A stretch of DNA of 64,000 nucleotides from Collinsella sp. (GTDB lineage Bacteria; Actinomycetota; Coriobacteriia; Coriobacteriales; Coriobacteriaceae): assembly GCA_019425015.1 (NCBI GenBank), contig JAHYYJ010000004.1, positions 57,616 to 121,615 on the forward strand. Direction: 5' to 3'. A program made the position numbers and the translations under genes. The notes under the pieces were generated by a model, which saw only the letters and a list, made by a program, of their open reading frames with translations, did no database searches and was not told the origin of the DNA. Every line of letters starts with the position of its first letter. The stretch's first letter is position 1. Shown piece after piece: positions 17,804-26,660 of the stretch.

Positions 17804-18232
17804 GTGGTCGCGCTCGCACTGGACATAGGGGAGACCAGGATTGGCATTGCCGTCTCGAGCCGTGATGGCAAGATGGCGATGCCTGTCAAGGTACTTCCGG
17901 CTGCCGAGGTCACTGGCATGGCAAAGACGTTTCGTTACCTGGTCGAGGACTATGAGCCCGATATCCTGGTAAGCGGACGACCCTTGACCATGGCCGGTGA
18001 GCCCGGCCCCCAAGCCGAGCGCGTCGCCGCCGTGGCCCAAAAGATTGCCGACGAGCTCGAACTTCCGCTGGAGTTTGAGGACGAGCGTCTGTCCTCGCAG
18101 GAGGCCAAACGAATCCTGCGAGAGCAGGGGCTCAACGAAAAGCTGATGAGGGGCAAGATTGACATGATCGCCGCCAGCCTGTTCTTGCAGACATGGCTCG
18201 ATCGTAAAAATGAGGAGGTTTCGCATGCCTAG
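17804..18232 (+). CDS. ruvX: Holliday junction resolvase-like RuvX (YqgF)
   Basis: This 142-residue RNase H-fold nuclease is involved in processing 16S rRNA precursor ends and is possibly a Holliday junction resolvase. The active-site LALDIGETRIGIAVS, the FEDERLSSQEA motif and the C-terminal IDMIAASLFLQTWLD are visible. It starts with GTG at 17804 and the ribosome site is weak. It ends inside the start of mltG. Confidence 0.88.
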   Translation: MVALALDIGETRIGIAVSSRDGKMAMPVKVLPAAEVTGMAKTFRYLVEDYEPDILVSGRPLTMAGEPGPQAERVAAVAQKIADELELPLEFEDERLSSQEAKRILREQGLNEKLMRGKIDMIAASLFLQTWLDRKNEEVSHA

Positions 18233-19610
18233 CGCTTCCGATCCGCGCCAGCAGAATCGTACACGGCAGCCCGCGCCGCGTCCTGCTCAGCCTGGGCAGC
18301 GCTCGGCACAGCCGACACAGCGCGCAGCTCAGCCTGCCGCGCGCCCGGTGCAGTCCTCCTCTCGTTTGGCTCAACCTGCTCAGCGGTCGGGTCGACAGCC
18401 CACTGCTCGTACGGCCCAGCCTGCAGGCGGTACCCGCTTTAAGCAGCAGACACCTACCCAGCGAGCACAGGCCCCCCAATCGCATTCGCATCACGCTCGC
18501 GGTTCGCACGGCGTTGCTCCGGCCACGCGCTCGAGCTATAACACGCATGCCCGCCGTGGCGTCCAAAAGAAAAGCTCTCCGGTGCCTATGATTATCGGTG
18601 GCGTCATCGCCGTGCTTGCGCTTGTCGCGATCGTTTTCTTTGTTGTGCCGGCCGTCAAGGGCTTCTTTGCCGGCGAGGATGCGAAAGTCGCTGCTGGCCA
18701 GCAAGTTACTATTACGATTCCCGATGGCGCCTCGGGTGATGCCATCGCTTCGATTCTCTCCGAGAACCATATCGTCGAAGACCCCAAGGATTATTACGCG
18801 GCGGTCAAAAAGCTCAATGCCGATATGTCGCTTAAGCCTGGCACCTACTCGTTTACCACGCTCATGGACGCGACCAAGGTTGTTCAGCAGCTCATGGAAG
18901 GCCCCAATGCGGGCTCCGATGCACTGACTATCCCTGAGGGCCTGACGGTCGACCAGGTCGCCGATCGTGTGGCCGCGGCATACGACAGCATTTCTAAGGA
19001 AGATTTCCTTAACCAGGCCAAGGCGAGCAATTATGTGAATGATTACGCTTTCCTTAAAGACGCTGCAAACGATTCACTCGAGGGCTTCCTATTCCCCAAG
19101 ACCTATTCGTTGGGTAAGGACCCTTCTGCCGATGATGTGATTCGCGCCATGCTTGACCAGTTCAACACCGAGTACAAGTCGCTTGACTTTGCGAGCTGCG
19201 AGGCCAAGATCAAGGAGCGCTATGGCGTGGAGATGTCCGATTACGACATCGTTAACCTTGCCTCGATCGTCGAGCGCGAGGGCCTCAACGCCGATCAGCG
19301 CGCGCATGTGGCATCGGTTTTCTATAACCGTCTGGCGGGCAAGCTCGATGGCCTGCGTTACCTCAATAGCGATGCGACCATGATGTATGTCACCGGCGGA
19401 GAGGTTACCGCCGACGACCTGCAGAGCGATAGCCCGTATAACACCTATAAGCACGAGGGCCTGCCGCCCACGCCCATCTGCTCTCCGTCGCTCGAGGCGC
19501 TCAAGGCCACCCTTGAGCCGACCGACTCCGATGACCTGTATTTCTACATTACACAGGACGAGGAGTACTTCTCGCAAACCTACGAAGAGCATCAACAGTC
19601 TTGGAATTAG
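18225..19610 (+). CDS. mltG: Endolytic murein transglycosylase MltG (YceG-like)
   Basis: This membrane-anchored lytic transglycosylase cleaves nascent glycan strands. The 461 residues open with an unusual ~120-residue cytoplasmic segment rich in Gln, Ala, Arg and Pro with repeated AQP motifs, then one membrane helix (MIIGGVIAVLALVAIVFFVV), a LysM-like region and the YceG catalytic domain with ASIVEREG (catalytic Glu) and FSQTYEEH near the end. ATG 18225 follows GAGGAGG. It overlaps ruvX by eight bases. The low-complexity N-terminus may mediate divisome or elongasome contacts (inference). Confidence 0.9.
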   Translation: MPSASDPRQQNRTRQPAPRPAQPGQRSAQPTQRAAQPAARPVQSSSRLAQPAQRSGRQPTARTAQPAGGTRFKQQTPTQRAQAPQSHSHHARGSHGVAPATRSSYNTHARRGVQKKSSPVPMIIGGVIAVLALVAIVFFVVPAVKGFFAGEDAKVAAGQQVTITIPDGASGDAIASILSENHIVEDPKDYYAAVKKLNADMSLKPGTYSFTTLMDATKVVQQLMEGPNAGSDALTIPEGLTVDQVADRVAAAYDSISKEDFLNQAKASNYVNDYAFLKDAANDSLEGFLFPKTYSLGKDPSADDVIRAMLDQFNTEYKSLDFASCEAKIKERYGVEMSDYDIVNLASIVEREGLNADQRAHVASVFYNRLAGKLDGLRYLNSDATMMYVTGGEVTADDLQSDSPYNTYKHEGLPPTPICSPSLEALKATLEPTDSDDLYFYITQDEEYFSQTYEEHQQSWN

Positions 19611-19611
19611 C

Positions 19612-20109
19612 ATGAGGATTTTTAGCCCCAAACGATACGTTGCCTCGGTCGATCGCATCGACCTTGATACCCTGTGGGCCGACGGCAAACGCGCCATTCT
19701 GCTCGATCGCGATAACACCCTGGTGCCGCGCGACACCGAGCAGGTTCCCGCCGCGGTTTCCGCTTGGCTTGACGCCGCCCGCGCCAAAGGCTTTAAGCTG
19801 TGCATGGTGTCCAACAACTGGCATCGCGACCAGGTCATGAGCTCTGCACGCGAGCTGGGACTCGAGGCCATTAGCCACGCCATGAAGCCCGCCCCGTTTG
19901 CCTTGAAGGCGGGTCTTAAGCGCCTTGGCGCCACGGCAGACGAGGCGGTGCTGATCGGCGATCAGCTGTACACGGACGTGTGGAGCGGTAACTTTGCCGG
20001 CGTTGACACTATTCTGGTCAAGCCGCAGGCAACCCAGGACCTGTGGTACACGCAGATCTTCCGTATCTTTGAGCGCCGGGCCCTGCGCGACCTTCCCTGC
20101 GAGGAATAG
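19612..20109 (+). CDS. YqeG family HAD IIIA-type phosphatase
   Basis: This 165-residue cytoplasmic haloacid dehalogenase-like hydrolase shows motif I ILLDRDNTLV, motif II MVSNN, and the Lys and motif III/IV region (HAMKPAP, LIGDQLYTDVWSGN). YqeG proteins in Gram-positives act on lipid-linked or phosphatidylglycerol-type phosphates, or are linked to shikimate gene clusters; here aroK follows after eight bases. It is separated from mltG by one base. Confidence 0.82.
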   Translation: MRIFSPKRYVASVDRIDLDTLWADGKRAILLDRDNTLVPRDTEQVPAAVSAWLDAARAKGFKLCMVSNNWHRDQVMSSARELGLEAISHAMKPAPFALKAGLKRLGATADEAVLIGDQLYTDVWSGNFAGVDTILVKPQATQDLWYTQIFRIFERRALRDLPCEE

Positions 20110-20117
20110 GTTTCGCC

Positions 20118-20651
20118 ATGTCTCAGCACATCAAACACGGCTGCGACCATATCTTCTTTATCGGCTTTTTGGGCGCGGGCAAATCGACGCTCGCGCGCAA
20201 CGTCGGCACTATGTTCAAGCGGCGTTTTATCGATACCGATCGTTTGGTTGTGCGTCGATGTGGCAAGTCGGTGACCGAGATATTTGAGACCGAGGGCGAG
20301 GATCGTTTTCGCGAGCTTGAGACCTCGGCACTCCGTTCGCTTCAAAGCGAGCGCAGCCTGCTGGTGTCGTGCGGGGGTGGCATCGTCGAGACGCCGGTGA
20401 ACATTGAGCTGATGCATGAGATGGGTATATGCGTGTACCTCGAAGGCGACTTTGAGGACTCGTTGCGCCAGATTCGTCGCTCCGATACCCGGCCCGATTT
20501 CCGCTCGCCCGAGCACGCTGCGCGCTTGTTTGAGCATCGCCGTCCGCTGTATCGTCAGGCGGCCGATATTACCCTTGATATTCGCAACAAGTCCTTCGAG
20601 GACGTTTCCTACCTTTGTGCCGAGATGCTTTTGGAGCGTGGACTGCTATGA
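20118..20651 (+). CDS. aroK: Shikimate kinase
   Basis: This 177-residue P-loop kinase carries GFLGAGKST (Walker A), FIDTDRLV, FRELE and SCGGGIV, the residues that hold ATP and shikimate in AroK. It would phosphorylate shikimate at the 3-hydroxyl. It is coupled by ATGA to an AroB homologue that looks catalytically dead, so whether the shikimate pathway works in this organism is uncertain. A kinase with another small-molecule substrate is a less likely alternative. Confidence 0.85.
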   Translation: MSQHIKHGCDHIFFIGFLGAGKSTLARNVGTMFKRRFIDTDRLVVRRCGKSVTEIFETEGEDRFRELETSALRSLQSERSLLVSCGGGIVETPVNIELMHEMGICVYLEGDFEDSLRQIRRSDTRPDFRSPEHAARLFEHRRPLYRQAADITLDIRNKSFEDVSYLCAEMLLERGLL

Positions 20652-21757
20652 TTCGCCGTCAACTTATCAATTTCCAAAACCGCAGTGTCGATGTCCGCGT
20701 CGGATTGGGGGCGTTCGAGGAGCTGTCGCGCATGTTTGCCTCGGCTGTGGGTAAGCCTAAGCGTGCGATGGTGGTTTGGAACGACGCCACATCCGAGCGT
20801 TTTGGCGAGGTTGTCGAGCATGCACTTGTTGACGCCGGTTTTGCCGTGTCGCCGCTCGTCCTCGAGGTTTCGCCTGCCGGTGCTACGCTGGTCGATGCCG
20901 ATACCGTCTTTGGCGCGCTGTCGGCTAACGGCATTACCTGCGATGATCTCGTTGTCGCTGTCGGCGACACGGCGACCTGCTCGGTTGTTTGCTGGTGCGC
21001 CAATCAGTGGTGCGGTCGCACCGAGTGCGCCTTGCTGCCGACGACGTTCGACGCCATGCTCACGGTCGCGACGACCATGAAGCCGCTTGTCGCCTCGTCG
21101 GCGCATGCGCTTCCCGCTATCGCGTTCCGTCCCGAGCCGGGCTTGGTCGTGTGTGACCTCGACCTTGTACGCGCGGCGGACCCCGAGGACCTCAAGCTCG
21201 GTTATGCGGTACTTGTTGGCACCATGCTTTCGAGCAGCAAGTCCCGCTGGAATCAGTTTACCGAGACCATTCCCGAGATTCTCGCGGGCGAGGAGGTCGC
21301 GCTCGTCAATGCCGTTCAGTGGTCTCAGACTGCCCGTAAGGACGTACTGATGGCCACGAACCCGAGCGCCCGCCATGCGCTCGATTTTGGCAAGACAGGG
21401 GAGCGTACTCTGCGCGTCTGCCTGGGCAAAGCCGCGGTGCAGGTTCCTGCCTACCAGCTGCTGTCCGAGGGCATGCGCTTTGAGGCGCGCCTAGCACATG
21501 ATGCCTGCGACTTTGATATCGATTACGTCTTTGAGGTCGATGACTGCCTGGAGGACTTTGGTATCGAGGAGCTTGCCTTCGATCTGGAGCCTGCCGCATA
21601 TATCGAGGAGTTCCGCAGGCAGCAGTTTGTTCGCTCGAACCGCAGCATGTTGCCGCTGCCCGCGGCGCTCGGCGCCATTCGTCTAACGAGCGTTGAGGAC
21701 GAGGTTCTCGACCGCCATGCTCACGCATACTTGGCTTCTCGCAAAGAACTTCTCTAG
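20648..21757 (+). CDS. 3-dehydroquinate synthase-like protein lacking metal and cofactor motifs
   Basis: By position (after aroK) and overall fold pattern this 369-residue protein is an AroB homologue: the VPTT-like LPTTFDAMLTV strand, the VVCDLDLVR region and the C-terminal helical domain are recognisable. The NAD loop (usually GGGVVGD-AGF) reads AVGDTATCSVVCW. The zinc-ligand segments usually reading AEVIK, GHTFGHA and HGEAV read GYAVLV, GKTGERT and LSEGM, so the Glu and both His ligands are absent. It is full-length with no frameshift, so it appears to be under selection in another role, for example as a partner of AroK (inference). Confidence 0.75.
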   Translation: MIRRQLINFQNRSVDVRVGLGAFEELSRMFASAVGKPKRAMVVWNDATSERFGEVVEHALVDAGFAVSPLVLEVSPAGATLVDADTVFGALSANGITCDDLVVAVGDTATCSVVCWCANQWCGRTECALLPTTFDAMLTVATTMKPLVASSAHALPAIAFRPEPGLVVCDLDLVRAADPEDLKLGYAVLVGTMLSSSKSRWNQFTETIPEILAGEEVALVNAVQWSQTARKDVLMATNPSARHALDFGKTGERTLRVCLGKAAVQVPAYQLLSEGMRFEARLAHDACDFDIDYVFEVDDCLEDFGIEELAFDLEPAAYIEEFRRQQFVRSNRSMLPLPAALGAIRLTSVEDEVLDRHAHAYLASRKELL

Positions 21758-21889
21758 GATTAATTGACATACATCGTCTTTCGTATCATGTTGAGGGGCG
21801 GGTTTCCAATCGGTTGCGAATCGCGCGCGATTCTGTCGTTCGGTTGAGACCCGTCCCGTCTTTATAGAGGCAACAAGAAAGGAATCTGT

Positions 21890-23020
21890 ATGTCTGAGTT
21901 TGCTGCCGGTCCTGCCGGTCGTATCGAGCGTGTCCGTGCCCTGATGGTCGAGCGCGGCTACGACGCTATCGTCGTGCGCGACGAGGCCAACCTTCGTTGG
22001 CTCACGGGCGTGAAGGGCGTCTTCGACTACACCTTCGAGTTCCCGCACGCTGCATTTATTACGGCCGACCAGTGCCTGTTCCATACCGACTCACGCTATC
22101 TCAACAGCTTTGAGGAGAACACGTCCGCCGGCAGCCCCTGGGTCTACGACATGGACGAGGGCACCATCCCCGGTTGGGTCGCCGGCAAGATCGCGGCTAA
22201 CAAGTGCCGTGTCTGCGCTGTCGAGGACGACATGCAGATCAACTTCTACCAGGGTATCCAGCGTGGCCTTGAGGATCGTTCCGTCGCCTGCATGCTGCCG
22301 CTGATGCATGACGACATTCGCAAGATGCGCGCCATCAAGGACGCCGAGGAGATCGAGCTCATGCGCCATGCGCAGTCGATTACCGACGCCGCCTTCCAGC
22401 ACATGCTCGGCTATATTAAGCCCGGTATGACCGAGAAGCAGGTTCGCAACGAGCTCGAGAACTTTATGTTCGCCAACGGCGCCGACAGCCTGGCCTTCGG
22501 CTCCATCGTGGCGAGCGGCCCCAACACCGCCAACCCGCATGCCGTCCCGAGCGACCGCGTGATCGAGAAGGGCGACTTCGTTCTCATGGATTATGGCGCG
22601 GGCTATTGCGACTACCGCTCCGACATGACTCGTACCGTCGTGATGGGCGAGCCCACGCAGGAGCAGCTCGACTTGTACGCGCTCGTGCGCCGTGCGCACG
22701 AGGAGTGCGTCGCCGCCATCCATCCGGGCGTCGAGGGCAACGACATTTTCAAGCTTTCCAAGAAGATCATTGGCGATGCCGGCTATGGCGATTACTACAA
22801 CCATGGTCTGGGCCACGGCGTGGGCATTGACATCCACGAGCTGCCCAACTTCAACCGCAGCAAGAATATCATCGAGGTCGGCTCGGTTATCACCATGGAG
22901 CCCGGCGTCTACCTGCCCGGCGTGGGCGGTGTGCGCCTGGAGGACTACGGCGTGGTCACCGAGAACGGCTACGAGCCCTTCACCAAGACGCCGCATGACC
23001 TTCACGTCATCGATTGCTAG
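21890..23020 (+). CDS. pepP: Xaa-Pro aminopeptidase (M24 family)
   Basis: This 376-residue cytoplasmic metallopeptidase removes N-terminal residues preceding proline. An N-terminal creatinase-like domain (to ~130) is followed by the pita-bread domain with the metal ligands in DYGAGYCDYRSDMTR (two Asp), HGLGHGVG (His), MEPGVYLPG (Glu) and GGVRLEDYG (Glu). AAGAAAGGAA precedes the ATG. It lies between aroB and efp, the common Gram-positive arrangement. Confidence 0.92.
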   Translation: MSEFAAGPAGRIERVRALMVERGYDAIVVRDEANLRWLTGVKGVFDYTFEFPHAAFITADQCLFHTDSRYLNSFEENTSAGSPWVYDMDEGTIPGWVAGKIAANKCRVCAVEDDMQINFYQGIQRGLEDRSVACMLPLMHDDIRKMRAIKDAEEIELMRHAQSITDAAFQHMLGYIKPGMTEKQVRNELENFMFANGADSLAFGSIVASGPNTANPHAVPSDRVIEKGDFVLMDYGAGYCDYRSDMTRTVVMGEPTQEQLDLYALVRRAHEECVAAIHPGVEGNDIFKLSKKIIGDAGYGDYYNHGLGHGVGIDIHELPNFNRSKNIIEVGSVITMEPGVYLPGVGGVRLEDYGVVTENGYEPFTKTPHDLHVIDC

Positions 23021-23042
23021 TCTACTTCGGTAGATAGTTTGG

Positions 23043-23086
23043 GGCGGGGCCTCCGGAGCAATTCGGACGCCCCGCGTTCTCTTTTT
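23043..23086 (+). terminator. Intrinsic terminator after pepP
   Basis: GCGGGGCCTCCG...CGGACGCCCCGC forms the stem (small internal bulge), followed by GTTCTCTTTTT. Confidence 0.75.
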
Positions 23087-23117
23087 ATGCGCTCGCTGCA
23101 GGCGCCGTCTGCAAGTG

Positions 23118-23123
23118 TATAAT
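23118..23123 (+). promoter_or_regulatory. Candidate -10 box upstream of efp
   Basis: A perfect TATAAT lies about 60 bases upstream of the efp start and just after the pepP terminator. No convincing -35 box is seen 16-18 bases upstream, so this is tentative. Confidence 0.4.
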
Positions 23124-23180
23124 TTCGCTCGTATGTAATTTGGACGCTTGTGCGTTCTGCCCATAACAAGAAAGGTCGCT

Positions 23181-23744
23181 ATGCCTACCATTTCTACCGC
23201 CGACTTCAAGAACGGCCTCGGTCTCCGCATTAAGGACAAGGTCTACACCATCGTCGAGTTCCAGCATGTCAAGCCGGGCAAGGGCGGCGCGTTTGTGCGC
23301 TACAAGACCCGCGACATCAAGAGCGGCCGCGTCGTCGAGAACACCTGCAACGCCGGCACCAAGTTCGAGAGCGTCATGCTCACCACCCGTGAGTTCCAGT
23401 ACCTCTACAACGATGGCACCGACTACATCTTCATGGACAATGAGACCTATGAGCAGGTTCCCGTTCCCGAGGACATGGTGGGCGAGAACTCCAAGTGGCT
23501 GCGCGAGAACGACATTTGCCAGCTGCTCTTCGCCGACGATGAGCTCATGGGCGTGACTCCGCCGATGTTCATCGAGACCACCATCGTCCAGACCGACCCG
23601 GGCTTTAAGGGCGACACCGTCCAGGGTTCCACCAAGCCGGCCACGATCGACACCGGCGCTGTCATCCAGGTCCCCATGTACCTCAACGAGGGCGAGGTCA
23701 TCAAGGTTGACACCCGCGACGGCAAGTTCGTCTCCCGCGTCTAG
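23181..23744 (+). CDS. efp: Translation elongation factor P
   Basis: This 187-residue protein relieves ribosome stalling at polyproline. Three beta-barrel domains are present; the first has the loop KPGKGGAFVR, where the Lys after PG is the residue modified in many bacteria. The C-terminal domain contains the expected GDTVQGSTKPA and VDTRDGKFVSRV. The ATG at 23181 follows AAGAAAGG. It heads a run with asp23, nusB and xseB. Confidence 0.95.
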   Translation: MPTISTADFKNGLGLRIKDKVYTIVEFQHVKPGKGGAFVRYKTRDIKSGRVVENTCNAGTKFESVMLTTREFQYLYNDGTDYIFMDNETYEQVPVPEDMVGENSKWLRENDICQLLFADDELMGVTPPMFIETTIVQTDPGFKGDTVQGSTKPATIDTGAVIQVPMYLNEGEVIKVDTRDGKFVSRV

Positions 23745-23768
23745 CAACCAACTCTTCTAGGAGGACTC

Positions 23769-24131
23769 ATGCCCCAGGAAATCAAGATTGACGGCATCGG
23801 CATTTCGCCCGATGTTCTGACCGCCATCGTCTCGCGCGCCGTGTCCGATGTCGAGGGCATCGCCTCCGTTGGCGTCAAGGACCTTGCCACCAACCTTGTC
23901 TCCATGATGCTCTCGTCCAAGGCCCCGGCTTCCGAGCCGGCGGTCGAGACCGAGGTCGTCGGCGACAAGCTCGCACTCACCGTGCGCGTTGTGGTGTTCT
24001 TTGGCTATCCGTTCAAGAAACTCGCCGAGGCCGTTCGCGCTGCCGTGGTCGCTGCCATCGATGCCCAGGTGGGCGTTGAGGTCGAGCGCGTTGACGTTTG
24101 CATCGACGGCCTCGTTTTCCCCAAGGAGTAA
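23769..24131 (+). CDS. Asp23/Gls24 family envelope stress protein
   Basis: This 120-residue Asp23/Gls24 domain protein (VSRAVSDVEGIASVG...VVFFGYPFKKLAEAVRAAVVAAIDAQVGVEVERVDVCIDGLVF). In Gram-positives these proteins form filaments at the membrane or occur as a fixed neighbour of nusB. A strong AGGAGG precedes the start. It lies between efp and nusB. Confidence 0.88.
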   Translation: MPQEIKIDGIGISPDVLTAIVSRAVSDVEGIASVGVKDLATNLVSMMLSSKAPASEPAVETEVVGDKLALTVRVVVFFGYPFKKLAEAVRAAVVAAIDAQVGVEVERVDVCIDGLVFPKE

Positions 24132-24134
24132 CCT

Positions 24135-24722
24135 TTGAGCCTTAAGGTTTATCGCGGGCGTACGCTTGCCCGCAGTCAGGCGCTGCAGCTGCTGTTCCAG
24201 GCCGAGGCCACGGACAGCCCGCTCGAGCGCGTCCTCGAGGGCGATTTCCTGATCTCGAAGGGCCCCCTCGACCCCTATGCGCTGGAGCTGTGCCGCGGTG
24301 CCTACGAGCATATCGATCGCATCGACTGTGCCCTGCGCGCCGTCGCCAAGAACTGGGATCTTATGCGCATGCCCGGCGCCGACCGCAATCTGCTGCGTAT
24401 CGCCGTCTACGAGATGCGCTTCCTCACCGACGAAGAGGTCTCGGACGCTATCGTGATCAACGAGGCCGTCGAACTTGCCAAGGCCTATGGCACCGACCAG
24501 TCCGCGTCGTTCGTCAACGGCGTGCTGGGCAAGATCGCGCGCAGCGAGGAGTTGCCGGGCGAGGACCTGTACCAGGAACTGCTGGCCGAGGATCGCGCTC
24601 GCGAGGAGGCCCAGGCTGCTGAGGCTGCCGCCAAGGTCGCTGCCGCTCAGGCTACCGCCGGTGTACTTGCCGAGGATGTGGACGCTGCTGAGGCCGTCGA
24701 GGCCGACTCCGTCGAGGAGTAG
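24135..24722 (+). CDS. nusB: Transcription antitermination factor NusB
   Basis: An all-helical RNA-binding protein that works with NusE at boxA sites for rRNA antitermination. The core (residues 1-145) shows GRTLARSQALQLLFQAEAT, DRNLLRIAVYEMRF and VINEAVELAKAYGTDQSASFVNGVLGKIAR. The C-terminal ~45 residues are an Ala/Glu-rich extension absent from typical NusB. It starts with TTG at 24135, its AAGGAG lying in the end of the Asp23 gene. Confidence 0.92.
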   Translation: MSLKVYRGRTLARSQALQLLFQAEATDSPLERVLEGDFLISKGPLDPYALELCRGAYEHIDRIDCALRAVAKNWDLMRMPGADRNLLRIAVYEMRFLTDEEVSDAIVINEAVELAKAYGTDQSASFVNGVLGKIARSEELPGEDLYQELLAEDRAREEAQAAEAAAKVAAAQATAGVLAEDVDAAEAVEADSVEE

Positions 24723-24724
24723 CC

Positions 24725-24964
24725 ATGCCAGAGGGTTCTGTCCGCAACTTTGACGAGATTTCGGACCGTCTGGACCAGATCATCGCTACCGTTCGCTCCA
24801 AGGATACGTCCTTGGAGCGTTCACTCGATCTGTTTGACGAAGCGATTGAGCTGGGCTCCCGCGCGGTCGATATGGTCGACAAGTTTGAGCTGACGCCGCG
24901 TGAGGCCGATAAGCTCGAGCAGGAATACGATGAGGATGCGGCAAACGAATCCCAGGATAGCTAG
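24725..24964 (+). CDS. xseB: Exodeoxyribonuclease VII small subunit
   Basis: This 79-residue helical protein has the XseB signature FDEISDRLDQIIATVRSKDTSLERSLDLFDEAIELG. It partners XseA in single-stranded DNA degradation. xseA is not next to it, nor anywhere in the window, so it must lie elsewhere. It starts two bases after the nusB stop. Confidence 0.9.
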   Translation: MPEGSVRNFDEISDRLDQIIATVRSKDTSLERSLDLFDEAIELGSRAVDMVDKFELTPREADKLEQEYDEDAANESQDS

Positions 24965-24990
24965 GCCGCATCTCCGGATACGAATGGTTG

Positions 24991-25803
24991 ATGGCATTCA
25001 TGAAACGCGTGCGTCTTGATGACGAACTGATTTCACAGGGCATCTGCGCCGATCGCGCGGATGCCCTTCGCACTCTTATGGCCGGATTGGTCTCGAGTGG
25101 CGGCGAGCGCTTGACTTCGCCGGGCCTTAAGGTGATTCCGGGTCTGCCACTGCACGTGAAGGGGCGCATTCCCTATGTTGGCCGCGGCGGTCTTAAGCTC
25201 GAAGGCGCGCTTGATGCGTTTGGCATCAATCCGACGGGCCTTAGCTGTCTGGATGTGGGCTGCTCTACCGGCGGCTTTACCGATTGCCTGCTCAAGCGCG
25301 GAGCTGCGACCGTTGTCTCGGTGGACGTGGGTCGCGCCCAGTTTGATTGGTCGTTGCGTCAGGATGATCGCGTGACGCTGCATGAGCGCACAAACGTGAC
25401 GCAGCTGCCTGAGCTTGGCTATGCCGGTGCCATCGACCTGGCTGTATGTGATGTCTCGTTTACCGGCATCGCGAATATCATCGACGCCGTGCTGGCGTGC
25501 CTGAAGCCTTCGGGTTCGTTCTGCACGCTCGTAAAGCCCCAGTTTGAGGCGCCGGCTGCGCTGGTGGGCGAGCGCGGTATCGTGACCGACCCCGCCGTCC
25601 GCCGCGATACGCTCGTGGCGGCGATTGAGCTTTTTGCCGCCAAGGGCCTGTTCCCGCTTGACGTGTGCGTGTCGCCCATCCATGGCGCTAAGGGCAACGT
25701 TGAGTTTTTCCTGTACGGCATAAGGTTTGCCCCTGGTGAACGCACCGACGATGAGCTGCAATCCCAGGTATCGGCTTTGAGCGAGAAAGCTGCAACGCTA
25801 TGA
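24991..25803 (+). CDS. tlyA: TlyA family rRNA 2'-O-methyltransferase (hemolysin A-like)
   Basis: The N-terminal S4 domain (RLDDELISQGICADRADALRTLMAGLV) is followed by an FtsJ-type SAM methyltransferase domain with CLDVGCSTGGFTDCLLKRGA and VKPQFEA. The family methylates ribose in rRNA, and the name hemolysin is historical. Start choice is uncertain among 24988, 24991 and 25000; 24991 is used. Overlaps nadK by ATGA, the usual tlyA-nadK-recN order. Confidence 0.88.
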   Translation: MAFMKRVRLDDELISQGICADRADALRTLMAGLVSSGGERLTSPGLKVIPGLPLHVKGRIPYVGRGGLKLEGALDAFGINPTGLSCLDVGCSTGGFTDCLLKRGAATVVSVDVGRAQFDWSLRQDDRVTLHERTNVTQLPELGYAGAIDLAVCDVSFTGIANIIDAVLACLKPSGSFCTLVKPQFEAPAALVGERGIVTDPAVRRDTLVAAIELFAAKGLFPLDVCVSPIHGAKGNVEFFLYGIRFAPGERTDDELQSQVSALSEKAATL

Positions 25804-26660
25804 AGGTCTTTCTGGTTCCCAATTACTACAAGCAAGAGGCGGTCGAGAGCGGCCTGATGCTCGAGCTTTGGCTTTCGCGCCAGGGCTACGAGGTCGCATG
25901 GGCTGCCGACCAGCGATCGAAGATTCAAAGCACGCCTGATATTGATGGCTCAGATCTGGTCATTACGCTCGGCGGCGACGGTACGTTGCTGCGCGCTGCC
26001 CGCATCCTCAACCATCGCGAGATTCCTATCCTCGGTCTTTCCTATGGTCACCTGGGCTTTTTAACTGCTGCGAGCCCCGAGGAGCGCGACATTCTGCAGG
26101 TTGTGAGCGATGCTCTGTCCGGCGAGCTCCGCGTGAGCCGCCGCGCCACCATCGCCGCGGATATTGTGTCCGTGCGCGAAGACGGCGCGAAGGATGTCGT
26201 GCGCACGTTTGCCCTCAACGATATGGCACTTACGCGCGGCCCCCTGTCCGATATGGTCGAATTTGACATCACGGTGTCCGGCCATCATATCGACCGCCTT
26301 CGCGGCGACGGTGTCGTTGTTTCGACGGCGACCGGCTCCACCGGCTACGCGCTTTCCGCCGGCGGCCCCATTGTCAGCCCCGATTACACGGGTATGGTCT
26401 GTGTGCCCATCGCTCCGCATACCATTCAGGCTCGCGCTTTTTTGACCTCGCCGAGTGATGTCGTCGAGATCTTTATGTCCGATGACCGTCCGAGTGTTCC
26501 GGCGATCGCTATCGATGGACAGTTTATTACCTGCGATGGCACCGTTGAGAGCGTGGCCGTGCGCCGTGGTCCCGGCGACGTGCTGCTGCTCGATTACGGT
26601 CCCGAGAGCTTCTATAACTCGGTGAGCCGCGTGTTCTATGGAGTGCGCCATGATCGATGA
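25800..26660 (+). CDS. nadK: NAD kinase
   Basis: This 286-residue enzyme phosphorylates NAD to NADP. The GGDGTLLRAAR motif (the catalytic Asp in GGDG), the LGFLTAA strand, the NDMAL(T)R region and the TGSTGYALSAGGPIV motif are all visible. It overlaps tlyA at its start and recN at its end. Confidence 0.95.
   Translation: MKVFLVPNYYKQEAVESGLMLELWLSRQGYEVAWAADQRSKIQSTPDIDGSDLVITLGGDGTLLRAARILNHREIPILGLSYGHLGFLTAASPEERDILQVVSDALSGELRVSRRATIAADIVSVREDGAKDVVRTFALNDMALTRGPLSDMVEFDITVSGHHIDRLRGDGVVVSTATGSTGYALSAGGPIVSPDYTGMVCVPIAPHTIQARAFLTSPSDVVEIFMSDDRPSVPAIAIDGQFITCDGTVESVAVRRGPGDVLLLDYGPESFYNSVSRVFYGVRHDR

Noticed and set aside
15582..17819. Long open frame antisense to alaS, and similar frames opposite fruA and ptsI
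   Set aside because: Same explanation: shadows of strongly biased real genes, with no recognisable protein features.
21764..21785. TTGACA followed by TATCAT upstream of pepP as a promoter
   Set aside because: The spacing is only 14 bases, too short for a confident sigma-70-type promoter.
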